Source of the DNA: CAYMQB01 sp964392665
GTDB lineage: Bacteria > Hydrothermota > E44-bin80
Length of the DNA: 41,484 nt
Assembly (NCBI GenBank): GCA_964392665.1
Contig: CAYMQB010000022.1
Span: forward strand, 1 to 41,484
Reading direction: 5' to 3'
Positions 35,763 to 41,484 of this stretch are shown here, piece after piece. How positions within the stretch are numbered: the stretch's first letter is position 1; every line of letters starts with the position of its first letter. The notes under the pieces were generated by a model that saw only the letters and a list, made by a program, of their open reading frames with translations, had not been told where the DNA came from and made no database searches. Position numbers and translations under genes: made by a program.

Positions 35763-37874
35763 CTATTGAGGTGGAAACCTGATTGGATAAGTTTGTATCA
35801 TTTCTACTGGTTTCCCGTTTTTTGTTCCAGGAATCCATGTGGTTGCTTTTGCTGCTGACATAGCAGCTGCATCGCATACTGGGTTTCCGAAACTCTTGAC
35901 AACCCTAGCCTTTTTAACCTTTCCATCTGCAGAGATACTAACCTGAACAAATACATTACCTTCAGCCCCCACTAAACGTGCAGCCTCGGGATATTCTGGT
36001 ATTACAAGCCTTTTTAGCTTCGGAAGTGTTGGTGGTATTTCAGGTACAACTTCCTTAATTACTTTTGTTGTTTCCGGTTTCGCAATTTTCTCTTTTGGGG
36101 TATCTTCTCCTATCCCTTCCTTCTTTTCGGTTACTTCCTTTTTGACCTCAGGGATTGCCTCTTTTACTGCTTCTTCTTTCGCCTTTTTTTCAAGAAGAAC
36201 TTCTGGATTCAGTATAGGTTTTTCTGGTCCCACTTCTTCCTTTTTAGCCTCTTCCAGCTTGACGGTATCGACAAGTGACGCAACATCAATTGTTTTTCTA
36301 AGCGAGGAAGGAATCCAATAATGCTCTAAATCGGCAAGGATGAATCTCGAATCATCTTCGTCGATGCCATTCACCCTTTTGCTCGCAGCCGATATTTCCT
36401 TAGGGTAAAACAAAAAGGTATTTGGAATGTCGTGAGCAATAATGTTTTGAAACTCTTTCCATATTTCCTTCGTTTCTCTTCTATCGAGCGTTAAAAGCCC
36501 TTTATCTATCATTGAATCTACTTTGGGATTCTTGTATGAAACAAGATTGAATTTCCCTTTGTCAGGGTCAGAATTCCATACGATTGTCGGGTCAATTCGC
36601 TCCCTGATGCTCCAACCAAGAATGAAAGCATCGAAATCTTTTGAAACAAGTCTATTTATGAATGTTGGAGTATCAAGAAATTCGACCTTAACATTAATGC
36701 CAACCTTATTAAGTTCAGAAGCAACGAATTTGGCAATCGCAACTCTTATCGGATTTTCTTTGTTTGTTATCAGAGAAAAGCTAAGAGATGCTTTGCCCTT
36801 TTTTCTTTCCTTTGTTCTTTTGTTGACTACCCAGCCTAATTTGTCGAGAAGTTTTGCTGCCTTTTCGGGGCTGTATGGCACTGGAGACAATCCATCATCG
36901 TAAGCCCAAGAAGTTGGTGGAATTGGTCCACTGGCAATATCTGCAAGATTCAACAACATGTCTTTAACGATATGCTGCCTATCTATAGCGTAAGTCAATG
37001 CAAGTCGCATCGAATCTTGTGCAAAAAGCGCTTTTTCCAAATTCCAGCCAATATAGGTGTATGTGTGACCTGGCTTAATAACGAGATTCATATCGCCTTT
37101 TTCTTTGATCTCTTCATACAATGTCGGTGTTACATCGGTAACAATATCAATGTTCCCCTCAAGTAATTCCATTGTCAAATTCTCTTCGCTTGGTGCAAAC
37201 CAGAAGGTAACCTTATCGAGAGGTATCTCTCCCTTGTAATATTCCTCGTTCGCAACAAGTGTCAGGTATTCGCTTTTCTTCCATTCTGCTAGTTTATAAG
37301 GACCATTCCCAACAGGTAAAGAATTAAAGGATGCATCCCTTAAATTCTTGACATCTTTTAGAATATGTTCTGGCAGCGGTGTAATTCCAGAATCAAGCAA
37401 TTCATCCGCATACGCTCTTCTGAAATAGAAACAGATTTCGTGTTGATTGATAACTTTTGCGCTATCAATGAATCTTATAGAAGCAGCAAGCGGAGATCCG
37501 ATATCCGGGTTCTTTATCAGGTCAAATGTAAACTTCACATCAGTGGCTGTGAACGCCTGACCATCTGACCACTTCACATCTTTTCTTAGATAATATATAA
37601 TCGATTTGAAGTTTTCAGAGTATTCCCAGCTTGTTGCCAGTTCCGGAACAATCTTGCCCAATGCATTCCTTCCGTGCAATGACAGGAACAACAGGTCCTC
37701 CACACCTATGCTTTTCCCTAACGGTGGATAAATGGGATTAAGGCTTGTTGGTTCATCTGTTGTTCCAATGATAAGCTCTCCTCCTGTTTCTCCTGTAAAC
37801 TTCTCAACCTTCCCTTTACTGCATGAAAACAGAAAACCGGCAATCAGAAATACTATTAGAATCTGCCTTTTCAT
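35763..37874 (-). CDS. Peptide/solute-binding lipoprotein fused to a TonB C-terminal domain
   Basis: The 703-residue protein has three parts. A lipoprotein signal (MKRQILIVFLIAGFLFS, Cys18, then Ser-Lys) leads to a full SBP_bac_5 (DppA/OppA-like) domain of about residues 30-535 (GGELIIGTTDEPTSLNPIYP, WSDGQAFTATDVKFTFDLI, GNGPYKL, YAIDRQHIV). A Lys/Glu/Pro-rich linker (about 545-620) follows. Residues about 625-703 are a TonB C-terminal domain: IPEYPEAARLVGAEGNVFVQ, SADGKVKKARVVKSFGNP, AAKATTWIPGTKNGKPV. A TonB domain is normally tethered by an N-terminal membrane helix to ExbB/ExbD; here the tether is a lipid and a binding protein. Ser after the Cys would favour outer-membrane sorting in the E. 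coli rule. No permease or ATPase gene is nearby. Divergent from the B12-regulated receptor. Start: GGAGG five bases before the ATG at 37874. Confidence 0.9.
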   Translation of the reverse strand: MKRQILIVFLIAGFLFSCSKGKVEKFTGETGGELIIGTTDEPTSLNPIYPPLGKSIGVEDLLFLSLHGRNALGKIVPELATSWEYSENFKSIIYYLRKDVKWSDGQAFTATDVKFTFDLIKNPDIGSPLAASIRFIDSAKVINQHEICFYFRRAYADELLDSGITPLPEHILKDVKNLRDASFNSLPVGNGPYKLAEWKKSEYLTLVANEEYYKGEIPLDKVTFWFAPSEENLTMELLEGNIDIVTDVTPTLYEEIKEKGDMNLVIKPGHTYTYIGWNLEKALFAQDSMRLALTYAIDRQHIVKDMLLNLADIASGPIPPTSWAYDDGLSPVPYSPEKAAKLLDKLGWVVNKRTKERKKGKASLSFSLITNKENPIRVAIAKFVASELNKVGINVKVEFLDTPTFINRLVSKDFDAFILGWSIRERIDPTIVWNSDPDKGKFNLVSYKNPKVDSMIDKGLLTLDRRETKEIWKEFQNIIAHDIPNTFLFYPKEISAASKRVNGIDEDDSRFILADLEHYWIPSSLRKTIDVASLVDTVKLEEAKKEEVGPEKPILNPEVLLEKKAKEEAVKEAIPEVKKEVTEKKEGIGEDTPKEKIAKPETTKVIKEVVPEIPPTLPKLKRLVIPEYPEAARLVGAEGNVFVQVSISADGKVKKARVVKSFGNPVCDAAAMSAAKATTWIPGTKNGKPVEMIQTYPIRFPPQ

Positions 37875-37901
37875 AGACACCTCCCTATTTTTCTTTTTTA
37901 T

Positions 37902-37930
37902 ATATTACCCTGTTTTTCTTAAATTGTCAA
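37902..37930 (-). promoter_or_regulatory. Sigma-70-type promoter for the SBP-TonB fusion
   Basis: Minus strand TTGACA, 17-base spacer, TAATAT. The leader of about 20 bases carries GGGAGG. It is 30 bases from the divergent riboswitch promoter, and lies outside the riboswitch, so B12 should not control it directly. Confidence 0.8.
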
Positions 37931-37959
37931 GATTTTTTTCTAAAAAGACATCTTTTTAC

Positions 37960-37988
37960 TTGACACCAAAAAAAAATTTTGGTAATAT
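37960..37988 (+). promoter_or_regulatory. Sigma-70-type promoter for the cobalamin riboswitch and receptor
   Basis: TTGACA, 17-base spacer (mostly A then T), TAATAT. The start at about 37995 lies just before the riboswitch. Confidence 0.8.
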
Positions 37989-38005
37989 GACTCAAATTCG
38001 AATAC

Positions 38006-38180
38006 AATGCTCAAAGGGAAACCGGTGTAAAACCGGTACGGCCCCCGCCACTGTGATCGAGGACGAAAGAAGCAGTAACCACTGTCCCGAGTTATCGAAG
38101 GATGGGAAGGTGCTTTCAGTAGGATAATCCGAGAGTCAGGAGACCTGAGCGAAAACAAGTCCTGCGGGGTGTAAGGCATT
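38006..38180 (+). promoter_or_regulatory. Cobalamin (B12) riboswitch
   Basis: The conserved core GGGAAACCGGTGTAAAACCG and the B12-box-type CCCGCCACTGT are present, with the 3' core GAGTCAGGAGACCTG. The outer helix can pair AATGC (38006-38010) with GCATT (38176-38180), and the CCTGCGGGGTG stretch is placed for the kissing loop. It precedes the TonB-dependent receptor gene, the classic target for B12 uptake control. Confidence 0.93.
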
Positions 38181-38188
38181 TTTTTCTT

Positions 38189-38218
38189 GCCAGCCTTAAG
38201 GCTGGTATTACTTTTTTT
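38189..38218 (+). terminator. Hairpin and T-run of the riboswitch expression platform
   Basis: CCAGCC, loop TTAA, GGCTGG, then six bases and a T7 run that runs straight into AGGGGAGG. It could stop transcription when B12 is bound, or hide the ribosome binding site. Confidence 0.65.
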
Positions 38219-38230
38219 AGGGGAGGTATG

Positions 38231-40192
38231 ATGAATTTATTGCCATTTTTACTCATAAGTTTTCTGTCCTTTTCAGCAGTAGAAGTCAAGGAAATTCCAC
38301 ATTATTGGCTTCCTGAGATTGTTGTAACTGCAAAAAGAATTCCTGAACCCTCAAGCGAGGTTGCCAAAGACATAAGCATAATAACGCGTGAGGATATTGT
38401 CAAAAAGGGATTTAGAACTGTCGGAGAACTGCTTAACGAACAAATGGCTTTAGACTTAAGACAAAACGGGCACGAAGGAGGATTACTTACTGTTGGCATA
38501 AGAGGCTTTCCTGCCGACCAAACCCTGATCCTCCTCGATGGGACCATCCTTAATTCACCTGCAAATGGTTGCTTCGATTTTAGTGAAATACCCATCTCAA
38601 GCATTAAAAGAATAGAGATTGTGAAAAGTCCATCATCAAGTCTTTATGGAGCAAATGCATCCTCGGGTGTAATAAACATCATCACAAAGGATGCAGAAAA
38701 GCCGGGACTAAATATTGAAGGGAATGGTAACATTACAGAAAAGGGTGCAAAACATATATTTGGTGATGCTGGTTACAAAAAAGGTGGAGTAAGCACGAAC
38801 CTAAATATTTCAAAAAGAGAAAGCGATGGAACAAGACCAAATAGTAACTTCAATAGTATTTCAACAGTGGGAAAACTCTCTTTCTTCAAACTCGTAAAGA
38901 CAGGATTCTCTTTTGGAGAAAGAAAGGTAGGCGTCCCTGGACCTGTCCCATCTTCTACATATATCCCTACCTACGGAGACAGCAGCGTCTATTCTCTATT
39001 TGATAATCAGGAAACACGACACTATATGGGTTCTGCAGCATTTAATAAAAGCTATGGAGACCTTTCAGTCTCCTCAAACTTTGGATATAGAAAGGAAAAC
39101 TTAGACTATTTTAGCGTCTACGAAGGCTGGCCTGAATACAGGGCCGAGGATAATTGGTACTACACAAGCGAACAGCTCACAGGTTCAGGCAAATTAACAT
39201 ACAAAGATATATGCACTGGAGTGGACTTTCTAAAACAGGAATTCTGGTCACACGATTCACTCCTTAACAGTGATAAGGATAGTCTTGTGAATACTCTATT
39301 CTGGAATTCTTACAGAAAAACAAAAGGTCTTTGGGTAAGTTTGAAACATGGATTCCTTGACAATAAAGTTATCCCATCTGCTTCTGTAAGATGGGATAAA
39401 AATAGTGATTATCCAAATTTTCTAAGTTACTCGGGAGGTATACTATTCAAAATAAGAGACAACCTGAAAATAGGTTCGTCTTTTGGTAAGGGATTTCGTG
39501 CACCTACCTTTAACGAACTATACTGGCCCGGTTCCGGGAATCCCACGCTAAAACCAGAAGAAAGTTTTCAAATGAATACACACATAGATATCCGTCTCAG
39601 AAATGTGTTTTTCTTAAGGATATCGGGTTTTCAAAGGAAAGTAAATAATTCCATCTCCTGGATTAATTATATGCCAGAGAATGTTGATAGACTTACGGTG
39701 AAGGGTCTTGAAGTAAATCCTACAATTAATCCAGTTCACTTTCTATCCCTCTCTTTTTCTGTAGCAATAAAAAGGGCTGAAGAGGAGAGAACAACAGAAG
39801 ACCCTTTATTGCATTACAGCTGGATAATTGACGGGAAAGAAGTTAATAAAAGGAAAGCTGCATACATCCCTCTAAAAAAACTCGCTGGTTCTATTGAATT
39901 AAGAGGTGGAAAGAATACAATTCTCAGATTTGCTTCTATGTACAATAGCGAAAAGGTAGCCTACTTCTACGACTTTGTGTCTTCTGGTTACAAAACAAAA
40001 GAAATCGACCGGGTCTTAACTCACAACGTTAGTATCCTCCAGAAATTCAGCGAGCATATTTCCCTGTCTTTGAGGATAGATAATATTTTCGACAAGAAGT
40101 ATATAGCCAATTTTGGATACACACTCAACGATGACGATTATCCTGCACCCGGTAGAAGTATTTCATTAGCCTTCAATTTCGCCGGACCTTAA
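38231..40192 (+). CDS. TonB-dependent outer-membrane receptor, probable cobalamin/corrinoid uptake
   Basis: The 653-residue protein has a signal peptide (MNLLPFLLISFLSFSA), a TonB-box-like EIVVTAKR (about residues 29-36), a plug domain (about 45-150; ITREDIVKKGFRTVGELLNE, IRGFPADQTLILLDG, KRIEIVKSPSSSLYGANASS) and a 22-strand-type barrel with FGKGFRAPTFNELYWPG and a C-terminal LRIDNIFDKKYIANFGYTLN. The length matches BtuB-like receptors. Control by a cobalamin riboswitch points to B12 or corrinoids as ligand. Start: the second ATG (38231) has AGGGGAGG four bases upstream; the ATG at 38228 is too near. No BtuFCD is in the window, so the periplasmic partner is open. The divergent SBP-TonB gene may serve it. 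Confidence 0.92.
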   Translation: MNLLPFLLISFLSFSAVEVKEIPHYWLPEIVVTAKRIPEPSSEVAKDISIITREDIVKKGFRTVGELLNEQMALDLRQNGHEGGLLTVGIRGFPADQTLILLDGTILNSPANGCFDFSEIPISSIKRIEIVKSPSSSLYGANASSGVINIITKDAEKPGLNIEGNGNITEKGAKHIFGDAGYKKGGVSTNLNISKRESDGTRPNSNFNSISTVGKLSFFKLVKTGFSFGERKVGVPGPVPSSTYIPTYGDSSVYSLFDNQETRHYMGSAAFNKSYGDLSVSSNFGYRKENLDYFSVYEGWPEYRAEDNWYYTSEQLTGSGKLTYKDICTGVDFLKQEFWSHDSLLNSDKDSLVNTLFWNSYRKTKGLWVSLKHGFLDNKVIPSASVRWDKNSDYPNFLSYSGGILFKIRDNLKIGSSFGKGFRAPTFNELYWPGSGNPTLKPEESFQMNTHIDIRLRNVFFLRISGFQRKVNNSISWINYMPENVDRLTVKGLEVNPTINPVHFLSLSFSVAIKRAEEERTTEDPLLHYSWIIDGKEVNKRKAAYIPLKKLAGSIELRGGKNTILRFASMYNSEKVAYFYDFVSSGYKTKEIDRVLTHNVSILQKFSEHISLSLRIDNIFDKKYIANFGYTLNDDDYPAPGRSISLAFNFAGP

Positions 40193-40202
40193 GACTCTAT
40201 CA

Positions 40203-41342
40203 TTATTCCAGGATATGTATGTTTTTCTTCCTGCAAATATCTTTGAGTATTTTTGGCCATACGGTAACGCTTACTTCTCCAAGGTGAGCTTTCCTTAGCA
40301 AAAGCATGTATGTTCTGGATTGCCCTATTCCTCCACCAATACTCAAAGGAAGTGTATTGTTAACAATACCCTGATGGTAGGGACTATTCAATAAATCAAG
40401 TTGTCCACTCATCTCGAGCTGTTTTTTCAATTTCTCCGCATCAACACGGATACCCATAGAGGTTAACTCATGCCTTCTCTTGGTGATTGGATTCCATACA
40501 AGGATATCACCATTGATACCGTGCATGGTTTTTCCATCCTCTGACTTAGTTTCGCTAACCCAATCATCGTAATCTGCTGCTCTCATTTCATGCGGATAGC
40601 CATCTTTAAGAGTCCATCCAATCCCTATGATGAAAACTGCCGGATACTTCTGCAAAATTGCTGTTTCTCGTTCTTTTCTAGGCAATTCCGGATACATATC
40701 TAGAATTTCCTCAGCATGCAAAAAAGTTAGTTCTTCCGGCAAGTTTGGATATTTATCTGTTTTAAGTTTCGGGTACATATCTTGCACTAAAGCTTCGGCA
40801 CCCTTTAGAACCTTCCAGATTTTTCTTATAATGCTTTTTAGAAAATCCAGATTCCGATCATCACGAGTAATTACCCGTTCCCAGTCCCACTGGTCAACAT
40901 AAGAGCTATGGTCATGATCAAGAAAGTAGTCCTTCCGAATGGCGTGCATATCCGTACAAATTCCCTCGCCAACTTTGCAATCGAATTCCTTAAGCGCAAA
41001 CCTTTTCCATTTAGTAGCCGCTTGAACTACCTGTGCATGTATCGGTTCATCAAGACCTAACCCACACGGGAACTCCACTGGAGTACGCGAACCGTCACGG
41101 TCTAACATATCATTCATCCCACTTTCGCGGTCGACTATAAGAGGAACTTGCACCATTATTAGATTTAATTCCTTACAAAGATTTTCCTCAATGTAGTTTT
41201 TTGCTCCATATAGAGCTTTCATCGTTTTTTTTCTGTCGAGGATTGACGAATAGTCATCCGGTAGGATTTTTTCCAAATCATTGTAGTTCCCTATGCCAGG
41301 TCCCGCCAAATCTGCTTTTTTGTCTCTCACATCTAACCTCAC
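40203..41342 (-). CDS. asnA: Aspartate-ammonia ligase (asparagine synthetase A)
   Basis: The 379-residue cytoplasmic enzyme makes asparagine from aspartate, ammonia and ATP. It is related to class II aminoacyl-tRNA synthetases. Family segments are LIMVQVPLIVDRESGMNDML, VVQAATKWKRFAL, GEGICTDMHAIRKD, HSSYVDQWDWE, and the C-terminal SIGGGIGQSRTYMLLLRKAH. Usual length is about 330; the extra residues include an N-terminal segment of about 35 residues and a central insert. Start: GTG at 41342; a GTG at 41330 has a better Shine-Dalgarno, and a TATAAT at 41351-41356 leaves a leader of about two bases before 41342, which would fit a leaderless start. It is convergent with the receptor gene, with only ten bases between. 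Confidence 0.9.
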   Translation of the reverse strand: MRLDVRDKKADLAGPGIGNYNDLEKILPDDYSSILDRKKTMKALYGAKNYIEENLCKELNLIMVQVPLIVDRESGMNDMLDRDGSRTPVEFPCGLGLDEPIHAQVVQAATKWKRFALKEFDCKVGEGICTDMHAIRKDYFLDHDHSSYVDQWDWERVITRDDRNLDFLKSIIRKIWKVLKGAEALVQDMYPKLKTDKYPNLPEELTFLHAEEILDMYPELPRKERETAILQKYPAVFIIGIGWTLKDGYPHEMRAADYDDWVSETKSEDGKTMHGINGDILVWNPITKRRHELTSMGIRVDAEKLKKQLEMSGQLDLLNSPYHQGIVNNTLPLSIGGGIGQSRTYMLLLRKAHLGEVSVTVWPKILKDICRKKNIHILE

Positions 41343-41384
41343 TTGTTAATATTATATCCTTTAATCGAATCAAAAAGCTCTACA

Positions 41385-41413
41385 TTTGTACATCATTCGA
41401 GTCACTTTGTCAA
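41385..41413 (-). promoter_or_regulatory. Possible promoter for asnA
   Basis: Minus strand TTGACA, 17-base spacer, TACAAA, giving a leader of about 35 bases. An alternative TATAAT (41351-41356) sits next to the start codon but has no good -35. Confidence 0.5.
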
Positions 41414-41484
41414 GACAATTTTCGCAATCTCCAGACAAATCGAAAGTAGAATTAAGCAGTGTATCTTTGCACTTAAAAATCATC

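Overview
The window is an AT-rich stretch of bacterial chromosome with short intergenic gaps and runs of co-oriented genes. An outer-membrane TonB-dependent receptor, periplasmic lipoproteins and an LpoA-like protein point to a two-membrane (Gram-negative-type) cell. A four-subunit 2-oxoacid:ferredoxin oxidoreductase, an Asp-ligated-type ferredoxin and a predicted Fe-S tryptophanyl-tRNA synthetase point to an anaerobic, possibly thermophilic-lineage organism. The mix fits an uncultured candidate-phylum bacterium near WOR-3/FCB-type lineages. That placement is an inference; no rRNA or other strong phylogenetic marker is present.

Layout. (1) 1-9.2 kb, minus strand: YbjQ-like membrane protein, phosphomannomutase/phosphoglucomutase, a REP-associated tyrosine transposase (RAYT) bracketed by its REP palindromes, HD-domain protein, Tat-exported AmmeMemoRadiSam radical SAM enzyme, ComB-like phosphatase, PLD-like protein. 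(2) 7.1-11.6 kb, minus: a probable peptidoglycan-sugar salvage cluster (AmiE-like serine hydrolase, AmgK-like kinase, MurU-like nucleotidyltransferase, NamZ/DUF1343). (3) 11.8-14 kb, plus: two envelope proteins of unknown function separated by a repeat-rich gap. (4) 14-16.8 kb, minus: TldE/TldD. (5) 17-24.4 kb, plus: porGDAB, MglB/MglA with a zinc-ribbon mini-protein and a helical partner, and a serine-biosynthesis pair (class V aminotransferase and SerA) split by a four-helix-bundle gene between inverted repeats. (6) 24.4-29 kb: a nested set of miniature mobile elements, then pyrimidine-nucleoside phosphorylase, DeoC, HflX and RadC on the minus strand. (7) 29.2-35.7 kb, plus: TGS/uridine-kinase-like protein, LpoA-like lipoprotein, DUF3098-like protein, ferredoxin, a 43-residue membrane peptide, TrpRS and a multi-pass membrane protein. 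(8) 35.7-41.4 kb: a peptide-binding lipoprotein fused to a TonB C-terminal domain, divergent from a cobalamin-riboswitch-controlled TonB-dependent receptor, then AsnA.

Three themes stand out. First, many promoters match the sigma-70 consensus with an exact 17-nt spacer, and at several genes the predicted transcription start falls on or within a few bases of the start codon, with no Shine-Dalgarno (leaderless-type). Internal operon genes instead have good GGAGG sites. Second, the intergenic DNA is rich in structured repeats: REPs with the GTAG tag and a resident RAYT, a 47-bp palindromic element with 4-bp target duplications in two copies, and a 249-bp element with 20-bp perfect terminal inverted repeats. 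Third, the SBP-TonB fusion next to a B12-regulated receptor is the best candidate for an undescribed envelope transport arrangement. No rRNA, tRNA or CRISPR array was seen.
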